From NCBI GenBank assembly GCA_023548195.1, contig JAJHZJ010000531.1, forward strand, positions 9,535,900-9,599,899: a stretch of 64,000 nt of DNA, read 5' to 3'. The notes beneath the pieces are model-generated. The model searched no databases. It was not told the origin of the DNA and was given only the letters and a program-made list of their open reading frames with translations. Origin of the DNA: Bettongia penicillata ogilbyi. Taxonomy: Eukaryota > Chordata > Mammalia > Diprotodontia > Potoroidae. Shown here piece by piece: positions 22,470 to 35,052 of the stretch. Each line of letters starts with the position of its first letter. Positions within the stretch are counted from its first letter, which is position 1. Position numbers and translations under genes: made by a program.

Positions 22470-24430
22470 GAAATACCTTACCTCCAAATGGATTCTAAAA
22501 GTGGTGACATTATTGCTATGCAATTTATCCTAGGGCCAAAATTTTAAACTTTGTAAGAAACAAACAATATTATACTCTCTTTGAGCTCTGAATTAATTTC
22601 ATGTTCATTTCTAGACTATGCCAAAGCACTTTATAAATGCATGAGATTATCCACAGTTTTACTACCTTTTCAGTTTTTTAAATAGCTTGTTATCGAGGTA
22701 CCAAAGATTATTATTGAAAAATTAAAAATAAGGATGCAATTTCATGAACTTGGTAGCACAGTAGACCTCAAGTGAAAGTTATGTGTGATTCTACCCTCAT
22801 TTGATTTGAGTAACATATTGTAATCTTCTTATGCATCTAGAGTTACATTAAATTCATTTATTTATTTACTCTCTAATTTGTATATCCTTTAGCATATTGG
22901 AGTGCATATAGTAGGTGCTTAAATTTGGATAGCAAAATATTAATAATTTTACTAATGATAAATGAATTATTCACAATAATGAAGTGACTACTGCCATATT
23001 AATGGGAATAGTTGAAAACAGTTTTATACATACCTGTAATGATATGTAATTTTTATCAGTAATTAAAATCCCTAATTTTATATATTCTTATCAATACAAT
23101 ATCTTTGAGCTAATCCAGGAGAATTTTCATGTAAAATCACTTTACAGTGATCCAGTTATTTTCCTAGACTACATCAAAAATAATAATGGATGTAAATAAC
23201 ATTGCAACACATGTAACTTGTATCTACATAGGTTGATGATTTAGAGAGTGAGATAGATGATATCAGAATTTGTGTGGTCTAGACAGTGTTCTTTCCTGGG
23301 AGTTTGGGCAAACTTTTTGGATCATTAAGCCTCAACATTGGTGTCCTAATGACAAATTATTTAAAGTTTAGGCTTTTGAATATATCTTCAGTGTATAGTA
23401 AAGAGGGAAAAAAAGGTACTTAGTATACAATATGAAAAAGGTATGGAACAGGTATTTATTACATACACACAAAACAAATTCTAAATGATGCCCCCCCCAA
23501 ACAACTATAAAAGCAGTCTCATAGCATATGTTAATGGAATTATTCTAAACATTTAAACATGATTCAGTAACATTAAGTACTGTGACAAACTGTTTGAGGA
23601 CCTTCTGAAAAGGCATTCTACCTTTCACTTTGGAACTGCCCTATTCACACACTTCCTTTTCTATCCATTTCTTCTAGAAAAATTTAGCAGGTTTGGAACC
23701 ATCCTCTTGTTAGTGACCATATTTTCCAAGTGAATTAGGCTATTTTCCTGTGGTTTCTCCCCAGGCTGCTGATTTATCCTGGGGGAAAAAAGAACTAGGA
23801 CATCGATACCTCTCCAACTTACAAAATTCCCTTCAATTGTATTTTTAGGAGAATGAATTATGATGCATCTTGGGATACCCATTAATCCAAGATCAACAAG
23901 AAACAAACAAAAACAAAGTGACTGCCCCAAACGTTCCAACATGTTGATTGTCCACCATGTGCTCGTGGCTGTAATGAGACTGAGATGGAAGAGAGAACAA
24001 GTAGATTTTCATCCATCCCTCACGAAAGGAAACCCAAAACAATCCTGTCTTAATCCACAATAGGAAGAGAATATAATACTGAAGATGGCAGCATTTCAAT
24101 TACATATACCATGATCCATTAATTTTTTTCATTAGATATGTGTCTAAAGATCAGTAGATTATTATTAGAGGCAAAAATAAAAATACAAAGGAAAACAAAT
24201 ATGGCTAGTTAAATTTATTAAATTAGGATTTAAATTTATGTGGAAACTATGGGCAGAGTATAAGTTTAATATTTCAATAAGTGACTTAACTGATTCTGTT
24301 TACAGTGGAGCATTTTTGTATTAATTAAGATAAATTCATCATCATTTCTAGATTTCTAATATTTTGAAGTAGAATTTAATTTACAGTATTCTGATTTTGT
24401 TCTTTTATTTTTGTGAGTATAGTTCCAGTA
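22470..24430. other. Unassigned AT-rich DNA
   Basis: A short MIR/L2-like end may lie at 22890-22930 ('catatagtaggtgcttaaat'), and an eight-base C run at 23491. Overlapping 93- and 67-codon frames at 23661-24063 have no domain. Confidence 0.35.
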
Positions 24431-24439
24431 GTGGTATTG

Positions 24440-24960
24440 ATGGGTGAAAAAGATCTAAGAAAGAGGAAGTGAACCATATGTACAAAAATATTTGTAGGAT
24501 TTCTTTTTGTGGTGACAAAAATTGGAAACTGAGAAGATAACCTATCAGCTGGGAAAGGGCTGAACAAGTTATGGTAATATTAATTTGAAAGAATGCCTTT
24601 GTGCTGTAAGAAAAGAAGAATGATTTCAGGAAATCTTGGAAAGACCTTTATGAACTGATGCAAATTGAAGTGATAAAGACTAGAATGATCTATACAGCAG
24701 AAACAATAATGTAAAGACAATAAGTTTTGAAAGTCTTGGTTATTCTGACCCACCACAATTTCAAAGGATACATGATAAAATATGCTATTCATGTCCAGAC
24801 AGAAAACTGATGGACTCATAATGCATATTGAAGCATATTTCTAAAAGTATATTTCTTTTTCTTGTGTTTTTTGGGGTTAGGTTAGGGAATGATGTGTGGC
24901 TAAATCAGAAATTAGTATTGCATAACTAGGCATATTTGTAATTGCAGTAGATTGCAGATA
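24440..24960 (+). mobile_element. Old LINE-1 3' fragment
   Basis: From 'ccatatgtacaaaaatattt' through 'gggctgaacaagttatggta', 'gacctttatgaactgatgca' and 'gtgataaagactagaatgat', it tracks the ORF2 end of the copies at 5.8-6.1 and 15.8-16.1 kb but is far more diverged. It has stops in all frames. Confidence 0.75.
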
Positions 24961-24989
24961 CTGCTTGTTCTTGGTTTTAAATAAATATT

Positions 24990-25900
24990 ACTGCTTTTGA
25001 GTGTTTTATAACATGAATGAATGTCATGTTTTCCAAAAGTTTTTTTCTCCATCTATTGAATTAGACATATGATTTTTGTTGATTTTGATATTTATCAATT
25101 ATGCTTATAGATTTCTGAATATTGAACCAACTCTGAATTACTGATGTAAATGCAGTCTGGTCATACCATATGAGCTTTTTGATATATTTCTGTAATCTCC
25201 TCGCTGGTAGTTTAATTAAAATATTTTCATCAACATTCATTAGGGAAATTAGAGTATGGTTTTCTTTTTGTTTTACTTCTTCTTGGTTTACTTCTCCTTG
25301 GTATCAGAACCATATTTGTCTAAAAAATTAATAGAACTCCTTTACCTATTTTTTCAATCATATAGTATTAAAATTAATTGTTCTTTAAATGTTTGGAATT
25401 TGCTTGTAAATCCATCTGTTCCTGTTTCCCTCCCTTAGGGCATTCATTTTGGTTTGTTTGATTTCTTCTCTGAGATAAATTATTTATATATTTTATTTCC
25501 TAGTCTATTAATCTGCAAGACTTATTTTTTGGTAAATATTCATCAAATTTATTTAGGCTCTCACCTTCATTGGAAAATTGTTGTGCACAAAGCTCTCAAA
25601 AATTGCTTTTATTTCTTTTTTCACTTTTCACCTTTTTTCATTATTGATTCTGGTAATTTGATTTTCTCCTTTATTTTAAAATATCTATTTATCAAATGGT
25701 TTATGTAATTCCTAAAATCTAGTTTTACTTATTAACTCATTTTTTTTTACTTTTAAATTTGATGATCTCTTTGGATTTTCAAGATGTCTGCTTTGGCATT
25801 TAAATGGGGAGGTTAATTGTTTTCAGTTTTTTTTAATTGCAGGCAAAATTGGTTTATCTGATCTTTTTCATTTTTACTGATGTGAATATTTAGAAAACTA
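24990..25900 (-). mobile_element. LINE-1 ORF2 reverse-transcriptase region, antisense
   Basis: In the plus direction the order is 'ttgaattagacatatgattt', then 'gaaccaactctgaattactg', 'catcaacattcattagggaa', 'tggtatcagaacc' and 'gtaaatccatctgttcctgt'. This is the complement of the L1 reverse-transcriptase core, in the same order as in eutherian L1. All minus frames are broken. It is opposite in orientation to the fragment at 24440. Confidence 0.75.
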
Positions 25901-25939
25901 CTATTTATACTATGTGTATATGTTTATTCTTTCTTCCTT

Positions 25940-26051
25940 GAACTCACCGATATGAGAGTGAAGTTCTATTTCTGCACACTTCTCCTATTCTACTCATTGT
26001 ATAATCTCTTCTTTAATTGTCCCATTTATGTGAAATTAGTTTTCTCATTCT

Positions 26052-26146
<95 letters not shown>

Positions 26147-28270
26147 AGTGAATGTCTCCTCATTCTTACATTTTGAGATCATCCCAACATAAAAGAATCA
26201 CATAATAAAATAACCTCGCTGTATATTTAGACATCCAATAAGAGTCTCAAGGATAATAGAGTTCTGGAGGGGTTACATGTACCCTTTCCCCATGCAAACA
26301 ATTAGATTCTTTTGTTTCCTTATGATATTTTCCTCATGTATATATTTGAATGCTTCTCCCGAACCCTGTGTTTGTATGCCAAATATTCTATACAGCTTGA
26401 TTATTTTCTTCAGGAATTCTTGAAAGTCTATTTCATCATTTATTCATAGGTTTATAATCAGCTTTGTTGGCTATTTTATTCTTGGTTGTTCCTTTGATTT
26501 CTGGAACATCATAACCCAAGTTTTTCATTACATTATTATGTTACTAAATACTGTGCAATTCATACAAAGATTCTTTCTTTCTTGCGACTTGCATTATGCA
26601 TTATGTTCTTCTTGGTTTGGGACTTCTGAATTTTGACTGTAATATTCCTTTGAGTCTTCATTTTGGATTTTTTTCCAGGAGGTAACTGTTGGAGAATTTC
26701 AATTTCTGTTTTTCTCTCTAGTTGTAAGACATCTGGGTCATTTTTCTTTATAATCTGTTGAAATATGACAACTATACTTTTTATTGTTTGTGGCTCTCAG
26801 GTAGTCCAATAATTCATAAATTATGTCTCCTAGATTTCATTTTCCCACCAGTAGCTTTTCTCATGTGTTATTTTACATTCCCTATTATTTTTATGTCTTT
26901 TGACTTTGTGTTATTGTTTTCTGATGTATCATGGAGTTAGAGTTATTAATTTCCATTTGGCCCATCCTAATTTTTAAAGAGTTATTATATTCAGTAAGAT
27001 TTTGCTTCTCTTTTAACATTTGGTCAATTTTATTTTTAAGAAGTTTTTTCTTCAGTAATGTTCTATACTCCTTTTGACAAAATTATTAATTCTCTTTTAT
27101 AGCTCTCATTTGTTTCTTATATAACTCTCATTTATTTTACAATTTCCACACCATCGCCCTTATTTGATTTTTAAAATTGTTTTTTAACACTTCCTTCAAC
27201 TTTTCAAAGAATTCTTGTTGGACTGGTGACCAATCTGCATTTTGCTTTGAGATTTTGTTTGTAGTCGTTTTCAAGTCATTCTTTTAGACTATGTTTGCGT
27301 CTTGAGTTTCCCAGGCACCACAAGTAGCTCTTTATAAAAGGATTCTTTTTGGTTTGCTCGTTTGCTCATTCTTTCAAAGTCATTCTCGGAACTTTGTACT
27401 TTATGTTACTGTGGAAATGCCGAGTCTTAAATTCAATCTTTTTAATATTCTTCTGGTGCTCCACAGTTCATTCTTGGGACCTGTAAGTTTTCCACTTTTC
27501 CAAGTAAGCATGATCTGGGGAAAGGTCTGGTCACTGCTCCGAATTCTGGTAGCTCCTGACCTAGGTGTGAATCTGTTGGACTGTGAGTGGTTGAATTTCA
27601 GCAGAGTGTTTCTGAACTCAGTTACTACTAACCCACTGTGCAGTTCTGCACCCACAGAGTGATCAAACTGCTTGATTGCTCTTTAGTGATGATTTATTGC
27701 CCTGATTATTCCATTGACAGCTCATGTAGGGGCTAAATCTTAGAACCAAGTCCCTTCTGCTCTTGATTTCAGAGAAGTGAAGATAAGTTTTTAGAAGTCA
27801 TTTTTTGTTCTGTAAACAGCTAGGGTCTCTCTTACTCATAAGTGTTTTTCTCCATCTTGGAACTGTTACCCAGACTGGGGGAGCTATAAAGGTATCATCT
27901 GATAACTTCTTGCTCTTAGCACTGGTTTAGACATTGCCTGCAATCTCTTTTGTCTCAATGCTTCTAGCCATGGTATTCAGTTTCAGTTCCTTTACTATCC
28001 CTAAACACTGTAGAACTTTCACTATTGTAGCTTCTCCTGTTGCTCCTGACTCTGCTACCTACACTGCTACTATGCCGTGCCCCTGGACAGCTCTACCCTA
28101 TGTTCACAGATCTCCCTGTCTTCCTAAGCTGCCTTGAGCTAGAAAAATGAGTCACTTTGATTTTTTCATGTCTTTCCACAACAGAATTTGGTCTGGTGTA
28201 TTTTCTAGGTTGCTGTGGAAAAGGCGTACTGGGCACAATAACGCTGATTCTCCCTCTACCTTCTTTTTTA
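25940..28270 (-). mobile_element. L1/HAL1-like 5' UTR and ORF1, antisense
   Basis: Reading leftwards: a C/T-rich 5' region (28270 to about 27340) similar to that at 49.8-50.0 kb, then a decayed ORF1. Visible pieces are QNADWSPVQQEFFEKLKEVL, the canonical ORF1 landmark RRHNL-IIGLPES (near 26.8 kb), and the terminal DVPEIKGTTKNK block (near 26.5 kb) shared with 2316-3450. A purine spacer interrupted by the TC tract follows to the left. Many stops; inactive. Confidence 0.65.
26053..26148. repeat. (TC)n microsatellite
   Basis: About 96 bp, almost uninterrupted, grown inside the purine spacer of the antisense HAL1-like element. Confidence 0.95.
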
Positions 28271-28349
28271 AAGGGGGGAGGTTGTTAAAACAATTTTGAT
28301 GAAACAAAATTATTAAACCTAGGTATATTTCCATCTATCAACTGCAATC

Positions 28350-28980
28350 GGATCCACTGACTTCCCAGTTATGAATTTCTAGCCTTCACCTGCCCTGAGA
28401 GTTCAGATGCTAGACCCTTCAGCTCTTAGCATATTTCCCACTGACAGGCAGGTGAATGACTGAATATTTAGCTAAAGACAAAACATCACAATGTGCCTTT
28501 TATACTTCAGAATTGGATCTGTCAGCTACTAAATTGTGTGCATTTTCAAGCAGTTGGCATAGTTTACAGTTTCAGAGTCATCACGTCTCCACCATTTCTA
28601 GAGTAAATTGCTTCATAAATGTTAAGTAAAAGGATAATGTTAGATGTCCCATTGTAATTAGATAAGATCTCTTGATAGATGGAGATAATGTGTTTCATGT
28701 ATATTTTATTATGGACTCCAGAAGAAATTTGAAGGGAAAAAAATACCTGCTACTACTTTTGGAAATCTAGACTTGCAAACATCTATGAAAACCAAATAAA
28801 AATCTGTCTTAAATTTCCAACCATTGTTTTGAAGAGAAAGTTAAAGTGAATCAAACAAAGAAATGCCCATTAATAATTGCACACTGAAAATGCAGCCTTT
28901 GATAGTTGGACTAGTTTTTCTTCTAGATTTAAGAGACTCATATGGGTTTGAGACATGATTTTTTTTCCTCCTTGGGTGCC
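28350..28980. other. Unassigned intergenic DNA
   Basis: No recognised repeat or gene. Confidence 0.4.
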
Positions 28981-28984
28981 ATAA

Positions 28985-29092
28985 ATGATAAGTTAGGTTC
29001 TTGAGAGTAGGAATTGCTTTCATTTTTTTTATCCCCAGCACAGTGCATTGCATATAGTAAGAGCTTAATAAATGTTTATTGTCTAACTGATT
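28985..29092 (+). mobile_element. L2/MIR-type 3' end fragment
   Basis: 'ttcttgagagtaggaattgc', 'atccccagcacagtgcattg', 'tagtaagagcttaataaatg' and 'ctaactga' form the standard tail of L2-related elements. Confidence 0.75.
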
Positions 29093-29099
29093 GTATCCA

Positions 29100-30690
29100 A
29101 TTAAGGCAATCGATTATTTCAGCATCTGATACTTGAGGATTTCATGACCCCAATTGTATCTGCATCAGAAATAAGGTCTTTTACATTTATATCCCCTGTA
29201 GTGTGTCAAATACAAAGCAACATATTTAAACATGGTAGAAAAACTTGAAGTCTCTAGGAATAAAACTTCATTCAGAAGTTTTAAAAATATTTAAAATCTC
29301 CAAACCCTGTTTTAATTTAATTTGCATTGAGATTTTAAAAAGGCATTTTAGCCTTAACTTTTATATTATTTATGTAACATTCAACAAGTCATTTGTGACT
29401 TTTGGTAATAAGTTGAATCTATCATGATTTAGTTAACTCTTTCAAGATTCTCATAATCATTGTTGCCATTTCTAAGTGCTCATAGTCCTTTTTTTTTAAA
29501 TCAACTGATACAAAATTTTACAGTTCTCAATGTGAATTGGTCTATCATGATCTATACTGTAGCATTCATTTTTCTTCGTTTTTGAAAATGCTGACTTTTA
29601 TCTATCTCTAGTCTTTGGCATGTCTCCCATTCTCCACAGCTTCTTAAAGATTATCAGCAGTGGTTCAGCAGTGATTCAGCAATGGAACATGCCAGTTTTC
29701 TCAGTAAATGGTCATGAAATTTTCCCAAACCAGAAGACTTTGAACTCATGAATACATTATAAAAAACATACTCTTTGACCTGGATTTTCCTAATCTGTTT
29801 TTAATTTCTATTCCCTCTTTACCATTTCTATTCTATCCTTTCCAAGTCAAAGTTCTTAAAATCTTAAAAGAGAAAACTACAAGAAAATAGTGATTATGTA
29901 ATTAATCAAGAAAGTATTATTAAACACTATATTCTTTATCTCTTGCCTTTTATCAATAGCCTCAATCAGGGGGCCTTTCTGTTCCTTGCCCTCTTTGCTT
30001 TGAACATAGAACTAAAAGCTTTTTGAGTTGTCCTCATAATTTTTTCCAAACCCCACCTCATCCTGAACTTTATCCTTCCCAATACTATTCATGTATTCCT
30101 GCCTTTTCAACAACAGCAGAACCAGAAAAGACAAATTTTAAAGACACAGAATGCAGTCCTTTGTTTGCTAGTTCAAAAACACATAGTCATTGTACTCCAG
30201 TAGAAATGTCCTTAGATCTTTTCTGCTTGCAGTTCCAGTGTGTATTATTCCTAATATACACAGAATGGTCTTTGGCCAACCACTACAGGTAGAATTAGGT
30301 AAGAACTTGTAGCATCCCTATCAGAACATAACTTTTAACCACATTTAAAGAGAATTTAAACTTTTAAATGAAGACATAGAGTAATTTTGCCAGAATTTAA
30401 AAAGTAAAGATGTTTCTTGTGCTCTGACTTTTCTAGATGCATGAACACCCTGCCATAATTTCATGTTGGGATACCAGGGAAGACTTTTTAATGCCATAGT
30501 TTTATCTAAAGAAGAGTCATTTAATTATTCAGTACTCCCCAGAGCTTTCTGATACAACCTAGTGTTAACATACATTCCCTCCCCTATTTCTTCAGGATGG
30601 TGAAATCTTGAGAACTTTTATGATATGACTAACAGGATATGCTCAGTAATTGACAAAGGAAATCATATAAGCGAATAACTTTCTTTTGGG
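29100..30690. other. Unassigned AT-rich DNA
   Basis: A plus frame at 30023-30292 (89 codons) has somewhat mixed composition but no domain, so I do not call a gene. Confidence 0.35.
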
Positions 30691-30694
30691 ATAC

Positions 30695-30830
30695 AGTCAT
30701 TAGAATTTACTATGTACCTACTGTGAACCAGGTGCTGTGCTAAGTGCTTTACAATTATTTTCTGAATTGATCTTCACAACATTTCTTTCATTGTTTAAAA
30801 TAGAAGGATGATGGGACCAATGTGGTTATA
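30695..30830 (+). mobile_element. MIR fragment
   Basis: 'ttactatgtacctactgtga', 'ccaggtgctgtgctaagtgc', 'tttacaattattttctgaat' and 'gatcttcacaac' form the 5' half of MIR. Confidence 0.8.
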
Positions 30831-31084
30831 TGGCTTTCTACTCTATTGAAATATCCATATTTGCTTTCACAATATCAACAGAAAACTGAAATTTAGTAGT
30901 TTTTAAACAGTAATGCATGTATTTAATTGATGTTTTTTAAAAAAATCTGCTCTGTATCTATGCCCTATCATGTCTACCCATGACAATGTTGCCACTCTTA
31001 ACTTATAAGCTCCCTCGCAAAAGGTAGGCACTGAGTCTGACAGTTATGGAGAGAGCTCTGGACCTAGATATAGTAGAGGCATCA

Positions 31085-31281
31085 TAAGTATGTGTGTTTG
31101 TGTTTGTGTGCCTATATGTATATGTGTGTGCACATGAGGTAAATAAAGGTGTGTGTATGTAAATACGGGTGTATATGTATATATATATGTAATATACATG
31201 CATGCATATGCATATATATGTATATATAGTGTAACTGTGTTTACATATATATATATACAATACACATACATATATACGCAC

Positions 31282-31312
<31 letters not shown>
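31085..31312. repeat. Compound TG/TA microsatellite
   Basis: Mixed tatg/tgtg units ending in a pure GT run at 31284-31312. The Tyr/Ile-rich frames on both strands are artefacts of the repeat. Confidence 0.92.
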
Positions 31313-31317
<5 letters not shown>

Positions 31318-31359
31318 TTGGAGTGGAAATCACTTGTAGCTGGGGAATTGGATGGCTTC

Positions 31360-31810
31360 CTCCAGAAAGGCGATGTGTAAGCTATGTGTTAAAGAAAGAC
31401 AGTGATTCTGAAAGTATAGTGGGAGTGCATTCCTGGTATGAGAAACAGATATCATGAAGTCATGGAAAGGGGAGATGGACCATTATGACTACGGCTGAAT
31501 GGTAAAGAGAAGAGTAGGAAATAATGTTTAAGAGAACTCTAATGAGCCCAAGCCACATGACCTGGGGCAAGTCTCAGACTCTCTAACTTTGTATTTCCTC
31601 ATAATAACCACAGGTGTATTGCCTGCTATCATATGGTTATTATGAAGATCAATTTGATTTAATTCGGCAAACAGTGATTAAGTATCTAATATATGCTAGA
31701 CACATAGAGGATAGAGGGGATATAGAGACAAATATGAAACCATGAAAACAGTTCCTATTCTTACAAGGTTTACATTTTATGTGGATGCAAACCAGAAAAT
31801 ATCTGTAAGG
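31360..31810 (+). mobile_element. Decayed long mammalian repeat (same family as 42830 and 56830)
   Basis: Shows 'gtgggagtgcattcctggta' and then 'aacagtgattaagtatctaa', 'tatgctagacacatagagga' and 'acaaggtttacattttatgt'. These resemble the repeat blocks 'gcattccaggcat' and 'ttaagcacctactatgtgccagg...caaggagctcacagtct'. The blocks are out of the usual order and interrupted, so several fragments may be mixed. Confidence 0.35.
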
Positions 31811-32015
31811 TGCTGTATAATAGTGATTTCTCATTAATTCTCTTTATACAGCTGTCAACCCTGTGCTACACATAACTGAGCACAATTTTGTTTATTCTTG
31901 CTAGCAACAATAATAATAATGCAGGGGAAAAAACACAAATATAAAGTATTTTGTTGAGTGAACTACATCATCAAAAGGCATGCATTAACAAAAAAGCAAG
32001 ATATCCTTTTATGTA

Positions 32016-32085
<70 letters not shown>

Positions 32086-32090
32086 TATAA
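32016..32090. repeat. (TG)n(TA)n microsatellite
   Basis: About 30 bp of TG followed by about 38 bp of TA. Confidence 0.95.
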
Positions 32091-32267
32091 TGTAATGGTT
32101 AGGTAATGCCTAGAGGCACAAGACTCTTGTGGCCCTTTGCAAGTTCAAATTTCTGTGTTTTTATTTCCATTGTAAGAAAAGAAAATGTCATCTTGTACCA
32201 AGAATAGTAGAAACATATTTTATTATGAAGCCATGCAAACATATAGAGTTAGGGATGCATATCTTGT

Positions 32268-32534
32268 CTACTTACAGATGGTTATATCTTGAGCTATAAT
32301 AAAGCTCTCAAAATCATTTGCAAATTTGTCCAGCAACAACTCTCCCTTTAATGCTGAAGATTCAACAGTAGCAGATGGCAGAGAGAGCAGTGAAGGATGC
32401 TGCTGACCCACGAGGGTGATGTCTGTCACTAAAGCGGTCTGGTTCCAAGAGCCAGAGTCTGTTGAGGTCATGCTGGTTACTGCTACATTAGGGTTGACTT
32501 GATTGATCATATTTGTGGATTTTACATGAATCAT
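32268..32534 (-). other. Coding-looking open stretch of unknown nature
   Basis: A minus-strand frame of 88 codons with mixed, Ser/Thr/Val-rich composition (NVAVTSMTSTDSGSWNQTAL, then HPSLLSLPSATVESS and KFANDFESFIIAQD). It stands out from the AT-rich surroundings and is neither low complexity nor a LINE frame I recognise. It ends in ACCATCT followed by GTAAGT, a consensus splice donor overlapping the stop. Upstream an in-frame TAG lies just before CTGTGC, which would also serve as a weak acceptor AG. It could be an internal exon of an unknown gene, a retrocopy fragment, or chance. I do not recognise the protein. Confidence 0.3.
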
Positions 32535-33002
32535 TGAGATATAGAAAAAGCACAGCTATTCCATCCAATGCTAGGGAAAGAATCCTGGGAAATAGAGTAT
32601 CTCCACTTGCAAGAGGGTAAATAAAATAAAGTAAAAACATAGAGGACACATGGAAACGGCCTGTCCTGGAATGTTGTCACATGTTTGCCTTCACTAAAAA
32701 AGGCATGTAGTAATAATAATAATAAGAGGAAAACAGAAATAAACAAATAGATGAATGAGTGAATGAATGAACAAATGAATAAATAAATTTAAAAAAAAAC
32801 ATGAGGAGTCTTTTAGTTTGCTCTAATTATTTTTTTAACATGACTACCTATGACAATGATTTTATTCTTCCAGAAAAAAATTAAGAATCCAGAGCATACA
32901 TTTGGAAGCACAGCATGGCTCCCATTTCATGTATCTATTAGAACAAAAAAATTGAAATTAGGATAGGAAGAAAGGGAAGTTAAATTTAGTAGGATTCAAT
33001 AT

Positions 33003-33026
33003 GCACACACACACACACACACACAT
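33003..33026. repeat. (CA)n microsatellite
   Basis: Twelve CA units. Confidence 0.95.
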
Positions 33027-33344
33027 CCTAGGTATTCTACAGGCATATCTGCTTCTGACACACATAGTAACTATCTTACCTTGGCCAAATATCTCACTGA
33101 CTCTGACAATTCTCTGAAATTACAAGTTAAAGATGAATGCTTGATCCACCCTGGTTCTAAGGAATTCCACATTAGGGAAGTTCTGAGAAGTGCTCCATTA
33201 AGAAATTCTTAACATCTATAAAATCATAGGCAGTCACAGGGGAAAAAAAGCTCCAATATATAGCCAGTTCAATGTCAATATAGGGGTAGTACTTGTGTTT
33301 TCATTAGTATAAGGAACTTTGGGGCAAGGAAATTTTTTAAAATA

Positions 33345-33530
33345 ATATTTTGGTTTTTCCTCAATTACATGTTATAACATTTCTGTTTTTAAAATGTGGT
33401 TTTTTTTGAGTTCCAAATTTTATCCATTCCTCCTTCCGCTCCTCCTTCCCTGAGATGGTAAGAAATCCAATATAGATCATACATGTGCAATCATGTAAAA
33501 CATAAGAAATTTTTTTTTAAAACAAATGTA
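33345..33530 (-). mobile_element. LINE-1/HAL1 3' UTR and tail, antisense
   Basis: 'tttttcctcaattacatgtt', 'ttttttttgagttccaaatt', 'ccttccctgagatggtaaga' and 'catacatgtgcaatcatgta' are the complement of the tail at 14660-14830. A very short 5'-truncated insertion. Confidence 0.75.
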
Positions 33531-33594
33531 CTTTGGCACATGCTATATATTATACAGCTTTAGAGAGCTATCTAGAACACTGACCAAGAAGAAA

Positions 33595-33855
33595 ATTAGT
33601 ATTTATTAATCACCTATTATTATATTTCAGAAGAGGTGTTAAACATTTTGCAAACATTATTTTAATTGATTTTCTTAAGAACCCTAATAGGTAAGTGCCA
33701 TTTTAATTATACCCTTTTTGCAGATGAGGAAACGAAGGCACACTGTGGTTTGTGACTTGCCCAACATCACAAAGTTAGTGTCTGAGGTCCTATTTGAAGG
33801 CAGGTCTTTGTGACTCCAGACCCAGCACTCTATCACAATGCCAACTGGCTTCCTC
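33595..33855 (+). mobile_element. MIR, near full length
   Basis: Starts 'agtatttattaatcacctat', has 'aaccctaataggtaagtgcc', 'tttgcagatgaggaaacgaa', 'cttgcccaacatcacaaagt' and 'ccagacccagcactctatca'. A second partial copy of the MIR 3' part may follow at 33860-34070, itself interrupted. Confidence 0.85.
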
Positions 33856-34529
33856 TAGACGTTAAGTGACATGCCCAGTTTTCCCAGTTGGTATGCATCT
33901 GATGCGGGATTTCTTTTTTACAAATCAATTAATTAGGCAAATGATACTAGGCAGCAATATTGCTACACAAGTTATACAGATATCCTTAATCCCAGCATTC
34001 TTGAGCTGTGGGACACAGAATATCCTAAATATCTAGAGGCAGGATTTGAACCCAGGCCTTTGTCACCTCTCACGTGTTATATAGCAATATTGATTTCCAA
34101 CCTCTGAGTTTCCCACTCCAATATAACCTCTAAGACAGTAATTTTCCTAAAGTATATGTCTTACCATGTCACTTCCTTATTCAATAAATTCCAGTGTCTC
34201 CCCATTACCTCTATGATGAATTGCAAACTTTTGTGTTTGATATAGAAAATCCTCCACAATCTGATGGCTATGTATCCTTCCAGGTTTGTTACACAATGCT
34301 CCTCTTTATACTATGGTTCATACAAAATGATGTTTTAAATACTCCTCAAGTATGGCATTTCATTTATTTATTTCTCTTCCTTTATTTCTCATATTTCTCT
34401 GTTCCTTCTTTCTCACATCTATACCTTTGCACTGGCCGCTTCTTCTACTTGCAATGGACTTTATCCTAATTGCTATCTCTTAGAATCCCTGATTTCCTTC
34501 AAAGCCCAGGGTAATGAATCATTTTCTTT

Positions 34530-34785
34530 TGCACTTGTCCATTCATTTCAGTCATGTCCAACCCTTCATGACCCCACTTAGGGTTTTCCTGAAAAAGATA
34601 CTGGAATGGTTTGCTATATCCTTCTCCAGTTCATCTGATAGATGAGGAACTGAGGGAAACAGAGGGAAGTGATTTCCCCGGTTAGTAAATGTCTGAGGTG
34701 AAATTTGTACTCGGGAAGATGAGTCTTCCTCACTCCAGGTTCAGCACTCTATTAAGTGTACTACCTAACTGTCCAACCTTTTTCT
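34530..34785 (-). mobile_element. RTE-tailed SINE, antisense, nested in L2
   Basis: 'tcatttcagtcatgtccaac', 'ccttcatgaccccacttagg', 'gatactggaatggtttgcta', 'tgaggaactgagggaaacag', ending 'tgtactacctaactgtcc'. The L2 text resumes right after. Confidence 0.87.
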
Positions 34786-34980
34786 ACCTGAAGTTTTTTT
34801 TCCAATCTTCTCAGATGCCAATGTCTTCCCCCATCGAAGCACCAAGCTTCTGTTTGGTATATATTTTACATCATATGTGAACATAGAGTGTAAATATACT
34901 ATATACGAACATATTTTACTTATCATATACAAATACATATATATGACACTCACAAATCACCCACACATACATGCGTACAC

Positions 34981-34988
34981 ATAGATAG

Positions 34989-35052
<64 letters not shown>
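34981..35052. repeat. (GATA)n microsatellite
   Basis: About 16 uninterrupted GATA units plus an imperfect start, located inside the L2 remnant. Confidence 0.95.

Noticed and set aside
34981..35052. Tandem array checked as a possible CRISPR-like array
   Set aside because: A 4-bp GATA microsatellite with no spacers. No CRISPR array exists anywhere in the window, as expected for a mammal.
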